From positions 105,643-169,642 of the forward strand of contig NZ_WSFT01000016.1 in assembly GCF_016820655.1 (NCBI RefSeq): 64,000 nucleotides of DNA, read 5' to 3'. The notes below the pieces were generated by a model. The model was not told where the DNA came from. It searched no databases and saw nothing but the letters and a program-made list of their open reading frames with translations. Origin of the DNA: Anaeromonas frigoriresistens (lineage in GTDB: Bacteria > Bacillota > Clostridia > Tissierellales > SIT17). Positions 35,494 to 44,905 of this stretch are shown here, one piece after another. Made by a program: the position numbers and the translations under genes. Each line of letters starts with the position of its first letter. The first letter of the stretch is position 1.

Positions 35494-35982
35494 CTAATTT
35501 TCATATTTCATAGTAATAAACTTTATAGTCTTGTTTTCTCTTTTCATCTCAAATATATGTTCTTTTTTAAAGCCTAGACGATCATAGGTCTTTATAGCTC
35601 TTTTATTAAAATCGGCTACTGTGAGTCTAACTTTACTTATTAAAAACTTTTCTTTAGCTAATTCTATTCCTTTTTCTAAAAACTCTATGCCTTTTCCTTG
35701 TCCAGTATATTTTGGATTCATACCTAATCCTATATCAATTATATCCTTCTCATCATATACTCTATATTTATTTCCTTCTGGTACTTGTGCACTTAATCCA
35801 AAACAAAAATATCCAATTATTTCTTCATCCTCATTCTTTACAACAAAAAAGGATCCATCCAAAAATTCCTTTATGAATTCTTTGCTATATTCCATATCAT
35901 AGAGTGAATAAGGTTCTTCATATTTCCATTTAGATATCTGAATAGCATCTGCTTCTATCATTGTCCTTACTATATAATCCAT
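35494..35982 (-). CDS. GNAT acetyltransferase
   Basis: 162 residues with MNPKYTGQGKGIEFLEKGIEL and LTVADFNKRAIKTYDRLGF, the canonical acetyl-CoA and C-terminal GNAT motifs. An ATAGGAGA precedes the ATG. It lies 11 bp downstream of the serine hydrolase gene and is probably co-transcribed with it. Confidence 0.88.
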   Translation of the reverse strand: MDYIVRTMIEADAIQISKWKYEEPYSLYDMEYSKEFIKEFLDGSFFVVKNEDEEIIGYFCFGLSAQVPEGNKYRVYDEKDIIDIGLGMNPKYTGQGKGIEFLEKGIELAKEKFLISKVRLTVADFNKRAIKTYDRLGFKKEHIFEMKRENKTIKFITMKYEN

Positions 35983-35993
35983 ATGTAATTCTC

Positions 35994-37004
35994 CTATCTA
36001 TTAAATATATTGTACAATTCATTAGTAATACCTTTTCTCTCATCCCAAGAGCATGCTGATGAGTTAGATAGTATTATTACAGTGAATTTACTATCTAGAT
36101 ATCTAGTTATGACACTCCTAAATCCAGCATCTAACCCAGTATGCCAGATTTTCCTAGTACCACTATCATCTTCTCCTATACTCCATCCAAAACCATAAGC
36201 TTCTTCTCCATCCACTGATCCATTAGTAAATGATAGCTCTATACTTTCCTTGCTCACTAATTCTTCTGTATATAAAGCTTGGTCCCACTTATAAAGGTCC
36301 TCTATAGTTGTAAATATTCCTCCATCCCCTACAGTTAGTGATTCTACATAATCACAATAGATATTTTTATACTCATATCTATATCCATAGGCTCTATTTT
36401 TAACTATTTGCTGCTTTTTAGTAAATATTATTGAATTTTTCATCCCTAATTTATTAAATATACTTTTTTCGATAAATTCCTTATAGGATACTCCCGTGAT
36501 CTTTTTTATCAACAGAGCTAGTAAAACCCAATTTGAGTTAGAATAATCAAATTTACTCCCAGGTTCAAATAATAACTTTTTCTCTTTAATCAAGAGTTCA
36601 AATACTTCTTTATTGCTTATATTTGAAGGGGATATTCCTAATCTATCAATAATTCTATAGTAATTCTCTATACCAGATGTATTATTGAGTAGGTGACGGA
36701 TCTTAACCCCTTGATAATTAGTTAGCTCTAAAAAATAGTCAGTTATCATATCTTCATATTTTAAAAGACCTCTTTCTTCCAATATCATTATTGCCATACC
36801 TGTAAATTGCTTAGTTATAGATGCTATATTAAATACTGTATTTGTCGTCATAGGTATTTCATATTCTAAATTGGCTAGTCCAAATTGTTCATTATATACT
36901 ATATCTTTATCTTTAATAGCCATAATTGAAATACCTGGAGTTTTACCGTGATATTTATTCTTTAATTCTTCATTTAATTTATTAATTTCATATTTTGATT
37001 TCAT
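35994..37004 (-). CDS. Class C beta-lactamase-fold serine hydrolase
   Basis: 336 residues. Nucleophile motif SITK, the YSN motif (FDYSNSNW) and the third motif HTG (IWHTGLDAG) are all present. There is no signal peptide, so it is probably a cytosolic esterase or peptidase rather than a resistance lactamase. The ATG at 37004 follows AGGATG; an upstream ATG overlaps that site. Confidence 0.88.
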   Translation of the reverse strand: MKSKYEINKLNEELKNKYHGKTPGISIMAIKDKDIVYNEQFGLANLEYEIPMTTNTVFNIASITKQFTGMAIMILEERGLLKYEDMITDYFLELTNYQGVKIRHLLNNTSGIENYYRIIDRLGISPSNISNKEVFELLIKEKKLLFEPGSKFDYSNSNWVLLALLIKKITGVSYKEFIEKSIFNKLGMKNSIIFTKKQQIVKNRAYGYRYEYKNIYCDYVESLTVGDGGIFTTIEDLYKWDQALYTEELVSKESIELSFTNGSVDGEEAYGFGWSIGEDDSGTRKIWHTGLDAGFRSVITRYLDSKFTVIILSNSSACSWDERKGITNELYNIFNR

Positions 37005-37065
37005 AATAATCATCCTAATCTTAATTAGTCTCTAATAAATATATCATCATTCTTTTATTATCATC

Positions 37066-37626
37066 CTATCTATATTTTAAGTTCTTAGGTCTAGCTCTAT
37101 GTTTTCTTGTCACATCATATTTCTCCCAATACACTCTTTTTTCATTGTACTGAGTCCTGGGTTCTTTATCTTCGGCTGGATATCCAATATAGGCTATTCC
37201 TAGAGGTACTACATAATCTGGGATAGATAAAACCTCCGATACTGGTTCTATGACACTGGGTATTGGATGAACTCCTATCCACACTCCTCCTAATCCTAAT
37301 CCTGATGCAGCTAAAAGTATATTCTCCATAGCAGCACTACAATCTTGTACCCAGTAATTTCTCATACCACCTTTGGCTAGTTTCATATTTCCGCAAACCA
37401 CTATTGCTGCAGTGGCATTATACTGCCCAAAGGTTAAATTCTCTCTAAGATTATCCATTACTTCCTTTTCTGTTATAATAATAAATTCCCAAGGTTGATT
37501 ATTACATGCTGTAGGGGCTGCCATGGCAGCTTTTACTAAGCTTTCTATAATCTCTTTATCCACTTTCTTATCAATATATCTTCTAATACTTCTCCTTTGA
37601 TATATGTAATCAAGTATATTCTTCAT
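37066..37626 (-). CDS. Nitroreductase-family FMN enzyme
   Basis: 186 residues with the start motif YQRRSIRRY, PTACNNQPWEFI, and LGLGGVWIGVHP, all typical of NfsA/NfsB-type FMN reductases. It uses NAD(P)H to reduce nitro compounds, quinones or flavin-like acceptors. Confidence 0.92.
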   Translation of the reverse strand: MKNILDYIYQRRSIRRYIDKKVDKEIIESLVKAAMAAPTACNNQPWEFIIITEKEVMDNLRENLTFGQYNATAAIVVCGNMKLAKGGMRNYWVQDCSAAMENILLAASGLGLGGVWIGVHPIPSVIEPVSEVLSIPDYVVPLGIAYIGYPAEDKEPRTQYNEKRVYWEKYDVTRKHRARPKNLKYR

Positions 37627-37669
37627 ATAAGTCTCCTTTAATATTTATTAAATATATTAAGTACCTGGG

Positions 37670-37960
37670 TTAATTCTTATCTTTTTTACGGAAAAAGGAT
37701 ATTCCACCAAAACCGCTGATAATAGCTATATAAAATCCTAAATCATACCACCAGCCTGTATTATTCACTTCATAAATTCTAATATTATCTTTAATAAATC
37801 CAATTATTAGAGAAATTGGAGCAAGCCACCCATGCCAAATTCCCCAGAAGAATCCTGCTGGATCTGATGATGTATATGTACCGTCACCAGGTAGACATCC
37901 TGTCGTAATAAAAATAGTAAATATACCTATGATAAATAATAAAGTTATTTTTTTCTTCAA
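37670..37960 (-). CDS. Membrane or lipo-protein, 96 aa
   Basis: The start is a TTG at 37960 behind GGGAGGAAGGAATT. A longer frame from 38035 would run into the neighbouring GNAT pseudogene. It has a hydrophobic leader with a weak lipobox (TTGC), a WGIWHGWLAP segment and a C-terminal helix before FRKKDKN. It is not recognised beyond this. Confidence 0.65.
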   Translation of the reverse strand: MKKKITLLFIIGIFTIFITTGCLPGDGTYTSSDPAGFFWGIWHGWLAPISLIIGFIKDNIRIYEVNNTGWWYDLGFYIAIISGFGGISFFRKKDKN

Positions 37961-37982
37961 AATTCCTTCCTCCCATAGTCTT

Positions 37983-38481
37983 TTAAACTGATTTAAACAC
38001 ACTAATAAAATAATCTTCTTCTTGAACTTCTCCAATCATCTGAAACCCAGAGCTAGAATAAAAATTCCTTAACTTTTTATTCCCTGCCCAACAATCTAGA
38101 TACAATTCTTTACCTATATTCTTTGAATAATTAAGAGCATAATCTACAATATTTACTCCTAAATTCCCTCCTTGATATGTAGGTAAGACTGCTATTCTAT
38201 ATATATATATTTACTATTCGGTTTGATTAAGTCTATATTTATATCTCCTATATCCTTGATAGAGAAAGTTCCTACTATAATCTCATCTAGGGTTACTACA
38301 TGGATCAGCTTATCCTCTATTTCTATATTAATTAAATCTATCTCCCAAGGATGATCCCATTGATTGATACTTTTTTATGTAAGTCTAGTGTCACTTTATT
38401 TAATAATTCTATAATACTATCTCTATCTTCAAATTCCGCTAATCTAAAATTACTTTGCATTAACTGTTTTTCTTCCTTCAT
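37983..38481 (-). pseudogene. GNAT acetyltransferase pseudogene, two frameshifts
   Basis: Reading three frames in turn gives one coherent GNAT: N-terminal part to TLDLHKK, then SINQWDHPWEIDL to NSKYIYI, then YRIAVLPTYQGGNLG (acetyl-CoA loop) to FKSV. The first shift is at a T6 run (38371-38376) and the second at a TA dinucleotide tract (about 38198-38212). A Shine-Dalgarno and stop are intact. Both breaks are in slippage-prone repeats, so phase variation or sequencing error are possible besides decay. Confidence 0.85.
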
Positions 38482-38499
38482 AATCCTATATGTCTTTCA

Positions 38500-38835
38500 T
38501 TATTCCCTAAAATAGGAATTTATTAATGGTATCACATTTACTAATGGTTCCTCATATGGATGAATCTCATATATTTTATCTAAGACATTCTTTATATAAG
38601 AAATACCACATCGTATCTCCATCTTACATTCAGATCCAAAATTTATATCTCCTTTATTTCCATGAAATGGAGTAGTACTTTCTAATGGTCTCCAATATCC
38701 TTTTACTTCTGAAAAAGATATAACATTATCATAATCCCCAACTCTACAAGCTCCCATATCATTTAATTCTTTTCTCATATCTTCAATATAACCTTCTGGT
38801 AAATAAATTTCTATCTTAAAATCTTTATACTCCAT
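38500..38835 (-). CDS. Stand-alone NIF3/YqfO middle-domain (PII-like) protein
   Basis: 111 residues with the signature ACRVGDYDNVISFSEVKGYW, RPLESTTPFHG and HPYEEPLV. This corresponds to the inserted PII/CutA-like domain of YqfO/NIF3 proteins, encoded here alone. Metal or nucleotide binding is likely; the role is unknown. Confidence 0.85.
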   Translation of the reverse strand: MEYKDFKIEIYLPEGYIEDMRKELNDMGACRVGDYDNVISFSEVKGYWRPLESTTPFHGNKGDINFGSECKMEIRCGISYIKNVLDKIYEIHPYEEPLVNVIPLINSYFRE

Positions 38836-38895
38836 ATTCTAACTCCTTTATTTCTACTAGTTTTAATAACCCAAAATTGAAATTCTTCTCTAAAG

Positions 38896-39381
38896 TTAAT
38901 AATTATTAGAAGTATGTAATAAATCTTTTATTAACTCAATCTTTTCCTTATCTTTAGAATTATTCTTTTCTCTTCTATATCCATCCTCTAGGGATTTGGA
39001 ATACACCTTTAGATATTCTTCTAAGTTTAAAAGTTTATATAACACTCCATTGTATTGATGTATTTTCAAATTATTATAATCAATATTCACAAACTCTTCC
39101 AAATCTTCTTCAAAGGAAAATGCAATTTTACGGCCCTCTTTTTTAAAATCATGTTCATCTAAATCTCTAAACTCATACCCTAGCTCTTCTATTGAGGCTT
39201 TAAAAGATTTCCATTCTTCGCATATGTATTTTTGAGGCACTAATATATCTATATCCTGAGGATTTAAATCTATATTAGTCAAAACTTGTAATCCTAAGGA
39301 TCCATATAATACTGGAATAACGTTAAACTTTTCATTTATATGTCTAGATATTAATATAAATTCTAAAAAAACATCCTTCAT
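38896..39381 (-). CDS. Nucleotidyltransferase-fold protein
   Basis: 161 residues with the NTase core VLYGSLGLQVL and DIDILVP, followed by a region resembling kanamycin-type or MNT-like transferases. It may be a substrate-modifying or toxin-antitoxin-type enzyme; no partner gene is adjacent. Confidence 0.75.
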   Translation of the reverse strand: MKDVFLEFILISRHINEKFNVIPVLYGSLGLQVLTNIDLNPQDIDILVPQKYICEEWKSFKASIEELGYEFRDLDEHDFKKEGRKIAFSFEEDLEEFVNIDYNNLKIHQYNGVLYKLLNLEEYLKVYSKSLEDGYRREKNNSKDKEKIELIKDLLHTSNNY

Positions 39382-39423
39382 ACAATACTTCTCTCCTTAT
39401 AGATTTTTTGTTTTTCTTCCTTT

Positions 39424-39864
39424 TTAGTTTAGAGATTGAGAGTAAATCTCTACGGCTCGTTTTTGATTTAGTAGGTATAACTTATCTATAGCTTCTTTAT
39501 AAGATAACCAAATTAATTCATGATCTTCTTCTGTATCCTCTTTCAATTCCTCAATTAGATCACATATATAAAAGTAACCCTTACTTTCCATGTCTATATT
39601 CATTGTAGTGGAATAAAAAAAGCAAGAAATTATTGCAATCTTACTTACAATTTTTACTTTAAAACCTACTTCCTCAATAAATTCTCTCTGTAAACATTCT
39701 TCATAATTTTCATTATTTTCTACCCCTCCTCCCGGTAGAAAATATCCTGTACTAGTCTTTACAATGACAATTTCATCTTTATCATTTTTAAGGATTCCAT
39801 ATGCTCCTACCCTTTGCTTATATTTTAAATCCTTATCTGGTTCATTCACTCTAACCTCTAACAT
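39424..39864 (-). CDS. Nudix hydrolase
   Basis: 146 residues. A complete Nudix box G-x5-E-x7-R-E-x2-E-E-x-G is seen in GGGVENNENYEECLQREFIE. It hydrolyses nucleoside diphosphate derivatives such as oxidised dNTPs or sugar nucleotides. The substrate is not predictable. Confidence 0.92.
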   Translation of the reverse strand: MLEVRVNEPDKDLKYKQRVGAYGILKNDKDEIVIVKTSTGYFLPGGGVENNENYEECLQREFIEEVGFKVKIVSKIAIISCFFYSTTMNIDMESKGYFYICDLIEELKEDTEEDHELIWLSYKEAIDKLYLLNQKRAVEIYSQSLN

Positions 39865-40043
39865 AGCTACTTTACTCCTTTTCTTAACTTCTTACTACTT
39901 TAATTAAGATATATTGTATATTCTTCATTCCACAGCACTCATCTTACTTATATATATTTCCCTTCAACATGTTTAGTTTGCTAATTTAAAAAAGAGCCAT
40001 AATTTTACAACTCCATTTTTAAAGCATTTTAATCTATTAATTT

Positions 40044-40628
40044 CTACTCGTAAATATCTTTATACTCACTTCTTAATAACCCATAATATAAAGTATCTCT
40101 ATAGTTTCCATCCTCTAGCTTCTTTTGTTGTCTATGACACCCTTCTTTGACAAACCTACACCTTTCAGCTACTGAATAGCTCCTAGGATTATTACCTCCC
40201 GTTGTTACTATTACTTTATGTGCTCCTAAATTCTCAAATATAAACTTTAATGAAGCCTTGGCAGCTTCTGTTACATAGCCTTTTCCTTGATACTCTACAT
40301 TAACAAACCACCCTATCTCAAAAATCTTATTCTTCCAGTCATTAGCTTCTATCCATATTTCAACTACATATTTATTGTTTTCTTTATTCCACACCCCTAA
40401 AACAAATCTCTTTCGAGAATTCCAATCATTAATCAATTCCCTTAAATATATCTCAGCTTCTTCTTTACTTTCTATACCTAATAATCGAGGATTAGCTGCA
40501 TTTGAAAGATGCTCTTTATTTTTCATTATCATAGGAAAGTATACTTCTCCATCACCAGGCTTATAACACCTTAAATGTAATCTATCCGTTTCTAAACTTA
40601 GAGGTATATCTAATAGTAATTCATGCAT
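40044..40628 (-). CDS. GNAT acetyltransferase, RimJ/RimL type
   Basis: 194 residues. WFVNVEYQGKGYVTEAAKASL is the acetyl-CoA loop, and GGNNPRSYSVAERCRFVKEG is the C-terminal motif. GGAGGAAAT precedes the ATG. Confidence 0.9.
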   Translation of the reverse strand: MHELLLDIPLSLETDRLHLRCYKPGDGEVYFPMIMKNKEHLSNAANPRLLGIESKEEAEIYLRELINDWNSRKRFVLGVWNKENNKYVVEIWIEANDWKNKIFEIGWFVNVEYQGKGYVTEAAKASLKFIFENLGAHKVIVTTGGNNPRSYSVAERCRFVKEGCHRQQKKLEDGNYRDTLYYGLLRSEYKDIYE

Positions 40629-40681
40629 TATAATTTCCTCCTTTAAATCAATTTAACGACTATCTTTAACTATACTTAGTA

Positions 40682-41083
40682 TTATATTCCTTCTGGATTT
40701 CTTACCTCTATGATTGTACCTTCTGGAGCAAATAATTTAAATAATTTACCCCCTTCTATTTCATAAATGTCTTCACCATTTTTAGATTTAAAATTGGCAT
40801 GTTTTAAATCTTTAATTCGTAAGTATTCTTTATCAATATCATCTACTACCAAAGAAAAGTGAACAATACCTTTAGTATTTTTATTGTATTTTCTTAGTAC
40901 CTCACCAAGTTTATTTGTTTGTAATTCAATCATAAACCCTTCTTGTTCTAGCCATGAGTTATATAACCTATTATGAAACCCTTGACTTTCCTTAACTATC
41001 TTAAATCCTAATATTTCTGTATAAAACTCCAGTGATTCTTTATACTTATCTGTTTGTATACATATATGATGAAATTTCCCCAA
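40682..41083 (-). CDS. VOC/glyoxalase-fold protein
   Basis: 133 residues. It starts with GKFHHICIQTDKYKESLEFY and ends LFAPEGTIIEVRNP, the paired beta-alpha-beta-beta-beta modules of the VOC superfamily with His and Glu metal ligands. It may be a lyase, dioxygenase or antibiotic-binding protein. Confidence 0.88.
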   Translation of the reverse strand: MGKFHHICIQTDKYKESLEFYTEILGFKIVKESQGFHNRLYNSWLEQEGFMIELQTNKLGEVLRKYNKNTKGIVHFSLVVDDIDKEYLRIKDLKHANFKSKNGEDIYEIEGGKLFKLFAPEGTIIEVRNPEGI

Positions 41084-41194
41084 CTAATAATCAATCCTTT
41101 CTATTTAATAATTCTAATTATTTTAATTGTCTACTGCCTAATCTTCACAGAAAAATTCATTTCAGAGTTGCTTACTCTAATATTTTTAATTTTC

Positions 41195-41298
41195 CTATCT
41201 TTGTTTAAGTGACAGATATTTATCTGTTTTATCCTTTAATAAAGGTACATCCGTCATAAAAACATCAGCTAATAGTATTTGCTCTAACCAATCTTTAA
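41195..41298 (-). pseudogene. Possible C-terminal gene remnant
   Basis: An open, coding-like stretch of 33 codons (DWLEQILLADVFMTDVP ... YLSLKQR) lies just after the DUF6483 gene without a start codon or Shine-Dalgarno. It may be the surviving end of a lost gene. The rest of 41084-41304 shows nothing else. Confidence 0.3.
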
Positions 41299-41304
41299 TC
41301 TATT

Positions 41305-41664
41305 TCATATTGAGATTCCAAACTTCTTAGCTATTTCCTTGACTCCATCTTCAATTTCTTCTCTAGAAAAATCATTATCTTCTAGAAATTTATCATCTAG
41401 ACTATTAAGCCTTTGATAAAAATCTAAAGCTAATTCTATATGTTTTTTATTAGAAGGATCTAACTTCTTAAATAATAAATTCTCTGCTTCATTAATTTTT
41501 CCTTTTTGAATTAAGGTAATTAACTCTTTATGCAAGTAGTCTGTTTGTGTATAATTCTCTTTTTCCACAAACTCATAGTAAACAGTATCTTTCTTTAATA
41601 ATACTTTTGCTAAAAACCTTATTATATCTCTTATCATTCTCATTACATAATCTTGTTGAAACAT
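41305..41664 (-). CDS. DUF6483-like helical protein, 119 aa
   Basis: An all-helical soluble protein opening MFQQDYVMRMIRDIIRFLAK with a TPR-like middle (GKINEAENLLFKKLD). This opening is characteristic of the DUF6483 family of Firmicutes, of unknown function. Confidence 0.75.
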   Translation of the reverse strand: MFQQDYVMRMIRDIIRFLAKVLLKKDTVYYEFVEKENYTQTDYLHKELITLIQKGKINEAENLLFKKLDPSNKKHIELALDFYQRLNSLDDKFLEDNDFSREEIEDGVKEIAKKFGISI

Positions 41665-41705
41665 AAAGCTTTCACAAACCTTTCTAAGTTTTATCTACTT
41701 AATTT

Positions 41706-41849
41706 TCATTTAAATGGATATATTATTTCCCAGTCTAATTTTCTAAAATTATTATGGTAAAAATAGTTATGCTCAGCTCCTATCGTACCAATAGCCCTTT
41801 TACCTTTAATATTAGTAAAATTTCTTTTATTCTGTCTATAATCTTTCAT
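41706..41849 (-). CDS. Small basic protein, 47 aa
   Basis: A frame with AAGGTGAT Shine-Dalgarno and ATG at 41849 encodes MKDYRQNKRNFTNIKGKR, then AIGTIGAEHNYFYHNN and a WEIIYPFK end. No membrane segment or known family is seen. It fills most of the gap between the DUF6483 and peptidase E genes. Confidence 0.5.
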   Translation of the reverse strand: MKDYRQNKRNFTNIKGKRAIGTIGAEHNYFYHNNFRKLDWEIIYPFK

Positions 41850-41930
41850 TCTTCTATCACCTTATAGAGTTAAATATCTTTTTTCTCTAGTTTAGATATT
41901 TGTATAGTCATCCTAATTTCTCCTCTTTAT

Positions 41931-42584
41931 TTAGTCAATCATTGGAATTAAATCTCCATTATATGTTAAGTATACATCTCCTATAATTTCTATTTTATTA
42001 TTATTGATAATCAAGCCACTTCCATCATTACATACAAATATTTTTTTACTTTTATTATCTAGACTATACTTTTTTAACTCCTCAATCATATTGCTTTGAA
42101 TATTTAAGTGAGGTACGAAATCAAAATTTACAAAATTTAATCCATCAGAATTTTCAAGGTTAGTATCATTAATATCTCCACAGATATTAGAACTCTCAAT
42201 ACTACTAGTAAGTACCATAGCTCCTGCACTAACTCCAATTATAACTCCACCTTTTTTATGAAACTTCTCTAATACTTTACCAAATTTTCTTTTTCTAATA
42301 TTATTCATGAAATAATAAGTATTACCTCCCGAAAGAAAAATTGCATCACATTCAAGAAGTCTATCTATTTTAGAACTATCATATTCTTGATCTAAGTCAA
42401 AATATATATCTAAATCAACTCCTAATGACTTATAATAATCTTTCTTCAAGTTATAATATGTTCTTTCAATATCAGCACAGGATGGAATATATCCAAACTT
42501 GGGATTACCTTTCCCCATTATCTCTAATACTCTTTTATCAATTTCTTTATTTGAGTCTAACTGGTCACTATGAAAAACTAACAT
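41931..42584 (-). CDS. Peptidase E-like (S51) serine peptidase
   Basis: 217 residues with FLSGGNTYYFMN and the nucleophile elbow GVSAGAMVL, as in alpha-aspartyl dipeptidase and cyanophycinase-related class I glutamine-amidotransferase-like proteins. The ATG at 42584 follows AAAGGATG. It probably cleaves Asp-X dipeptides. Repeat copy C with a good promoter lies upstream. Confidence 0.88.
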   Translation of the reverse strand: MLVFHSDQLDSNKEIDKRVLEIMGKGNPKFGYIPSCADIERTYYNLKKDYYKSLGVDLDIYFDLDQEYDSSKIDRLLECDAIFLSGGNTYYFMNNIRKRKFGKVLEKFHKKGGVIIGVSAGAMVLTSSIESSNICGDINDTNLENSDGLNFVNFDFVPHLNIQSNMIEELKKYSLDNKSKKIFVCNDGSGLIINNNKIEIIGDVYLTYNGDLIPMID

Positions 42585-42641
42585 TATTCTCATCCTTTCT
42601 TACTGTAAATATCTCATTCAATACAATAAGGTATAATGTTT

Positions 42642-42718
42642 GAAATATTCTATATATATATTTCTTTATTAGTTTATATAACTCCTTCTATTTCTTTTCA
42701 ATTTGCTAATTTTTTCAT
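42642..42718 (-). repeat. Dispersed intergenic repeat, copy C, containing a promoter
   Basis: It starts GAAATATTCTATATATATAT. On the minus strand it contains TTGAAA (42701-42696), a 17-bp spacer and TATAAA (42678-42673), a plausible sigma-A promoter for the peptidase E gene. Confidence 0.5.
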
Positions 42719-42777
42719 AAACAAAGAATAGAATTTTAATTCTTAGTATTTTAAGTAACATTTATCCTTAATAAATT

Positions 42778-42818
42778 AATTACCTTCGATATTAATTAAA
42801 TTAATATCGAAGGTAATT
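42778..42818 (-). repeat. Inverted repeat downstream of the second AraC-GyrI gene
   Basis: 20-nt arms (AATTACCTTCGATATTAATT and complement) surround a single base. There is no clear T run, so it is a terminator of uncertain strength or a stabilising hairpin. Confidence 0.6.
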
Positions 42819-42845
42819 ATCTAAAAAAGTTATAGTGATATGACT

Positions 42846-43721
42846 TTATCTTTTTTTAATAGGTATCCAAACTTCAACTTTATTATCCTTTTCAGTATAT
42901 ACTTCTAATTGGGGCCCTTTTTCTAATTCATATTCTGATGTAGGAAACCATTCAGAAAAAATTCTTTTCCATAGTTTCTGTATTAGATTACTAGTATCTT
43001 CTGGACTATCATAAGTGTCAGAGAAAACTGCCCATTTAGCACTAGGTATTCTGATAGTATCAAAATCTTCTGGTATTTCTTTTCCTTGAGGAACTGAAGT
43101 GTAAATCATATACTTATTTCTATAAGTGCCATCATTATCAAAATCATATAAAGCAGCGTTTAATAAAATACCATTGTAAGGTTCTATTCCTGCCTTTTCA
43201 CATATTTTTTGATATGTCCCATCCTCTTGAAAGTCCTGCCAAAATTTAGGGATAATCTCATAGGGATTTTCATTTAGGCCTATTGTAATACTTTTCCCGA
43301 ATACATCAAATCCTTCTCTCTCCACTACTCTGTAATTCATCTCAACATCTCCTTTAATTGAAATATGAAAGGATAATCTAGGATAGGCCTTCAATTGAAT
43401 ACCCATATCCCGGGCTAAAGTAGGTGTAACCCCATGTAGGTTTTTAAAAGCTCGAGAAAATGAATCAGGGGATTCATAACCAAACTTAAGGGCTAAATCT
43501 ATTACTTTAATATCACTGTTCTGTAATTCAAAGGCTGCTAAAGTTAGTCGTCTTCGTCTTATATATTCAGATAATGGTACATCTACTATATAAGAAAACA
43601 TTCTTTGAAAGTGATACACTGAACAACAGGATAATCTTGCTACTTTTTCGTAGTCAACTTCACTGGTAAGGTTCTCCTCTATATAATTAATTGATTTATT
43701 CATTTTTTCTAGCCACTTCAT
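42846..43721 (-). CDS. AraC-family regulator with GyrI-like effector domain
   Basis: 291 residues with the N-terminal double HTH (VARLSCCSVYHFQRMFSYI and VIDLALKFGYESPDSFSRAF) and a C-terminal GyrI-like domain. It is a paralogue of 28824-29738, probably a sensor of small toxic compounds. Confidence 0.92.
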   Translation of the reverse strand: MKWLEKMNKSINYIEENLTSEVDYEKVARLSCCSVYHFQRMFSYIVDVPLSEYIRRRRLTLAAFELQNSDIKVIDLALKFGYESPDSFSRAFKNLHGVTPTLARDMGIQLKAYPRLSFHISIKGDVEMNYRVVEREGFDVFGKSITIGLNENPYEIIPKFWQDFQEDGTYQKICEKAGIEPYNGILLNAALYDFDNDGTYRNKYMIYTSVPQGKEIPEDFDTIRIPSAKWAVFSDTYDSPEDTSNLIQKLWKRIFSEWFPTSEYELEKGPQLEVYTEKDNKVEVWIPIKKR

Positions 43722-43790
43722 ATCCTTAACCTCCTTTCAATTATAAGTGTATCAAGAATAGAAAAGTGATTTCCGTCTTTCTATGCCATA

Positions 43791-44204
43791 TTATGTATGA
43801 TAGGACTCTTTATTATAATGAATCCCTAAAGAACTTCCTAAAGCGGTTAATACTATAGAAATAAAAGGTATAATACACAGTAACATATTAGATATATATT
43901 TGAATGTATCAGAGATGCCCAAAAAAGGTATTATCCATGGCATCATAGTTACTGGTCCAATATAATAACTACCTCTAGTAATATATAAAATGAGTGTTAA
44001 AACTAAAAGTATTATAGCATCACTTATTCCAATTATAAAACCATGTTTAAATCCTAAACTGTTTTTAAATCCATATATAAACCACAAGCTTAAAAAAAGT
44101 ATACCAATAAGTATGTTTAATGATTTTATAACTGGATTTGTCCACTGCCAAGAAAAACTAAAATATATGAAGGAAATTAATCTAAAAATCATAGATATAC
44201 CCAA
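43791..44204 (-). CDS. Four-helix membrane protein, about 137 aa
   Basis: Not recognised. Hydrophobic segments lie at about 5-20, 28-45, 55-75 and 95-118. The start is uncertain: TTG at 44204 with AAAAGG upstream, or the ATG four codons later. Confidence 0.6.
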   Translation of the reverse strand: MGISMIFRLISFIYFSFSWQWTNPVIKSLNILIGILFLSLWFIYGFKNSLGFKHGFIIGISDAIILLVLTLILYITRGSYYIGPVTMMPWIIPFLGISDTFKYISNMLLCIIPFISIVLTALGSSLGIHYNKESYHT

Positions 44205-44344
44205 AAGTTTTAAGCCTTTTTTGTAATTAAGTTATTCAATCTGTCTTCCCCCTTAATTTACTACCATCTACTTTTTTATAGAGTACAATAATTCACCCTC
44301 ATAAGAGGTATCCTTAGTCTCCTCTTCTATTAAATGACTATACC

Positions 44345-44905
44345 TTACTTATTCAAAATATAGTCTTTAAATTTCGTCATTATATCCCCGTAACTCCAAT
44401 ATGATAACATTTCTTCTTCAGGTATACCTGAGATAGTATTATCATACCCTTCTGGTATAAAAATTTGTTCAATAGGACTACCTTTTTTATTTCCTGGTTT
44501 TTGGGCTATCCTCCCTTTATATTCACCAGTAAAAACAATAGGTTCTTCTTCTGGATAACAATAAGCTAAACAATCCTTTATAATAATAGTTCGATTAGTT
44601 TTATCTCTCATCAAATTAATATAATCCTCCACAGAAAACCATTCATTTACATATTTTATGAAGGGTCCAGGAAACCCCTTTAATTCTTCTATATAAAATC
44701 CTGCATCTGTTACTATAACCGGCTGATTTAACTTCTTACTTGCCCATTTTGCTGAGAATTTAGCTATTTCTTCTACACTTTTACTCTGGATTTCTGGAGT
44801 TTCTAATTTATTCTGTACAAGATCAATCTGCGTATTACCAAATACTTTAAGAGCAACATTAAACTTAATATCATTACCTGTAATATAAATCAGTTTATAA
44901 TTCAT
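44345..44905 (-). CDS. RdgB/HAM1-like non-canonical purine NTP pyrophosphatase
   Basis: 186 residues with TGNDIKF near the start, a Glu in TPEIQ, and VTDAGFYIEELKGFPGPFIKY, the typical active-site segments of ITP/XTP/dITP pyrophosphatases. It lacks the exact SHR motif of RdgB, so it is a divergent member. It overlaps the upstream membrane gene by 11 bp. Confidence 0.8.
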   Translation of the reverse strand: MNYKLIYITGNDIKFNVALKVFGNTQIDLVQNKLETPEIQSKSVEEIAKFSAKWASKKLNQPVIVTDAGFYIEELKGFPGPFIKYVNEWFSVEDYINLMRDKTNRTIIIKDCLAYCYPEEEPIVFTGEYKGRIAQKPGNKKGSPIEQIFIPEGYDNTISGIPEEEMLSYWSYGDIMTKFKDYILNK

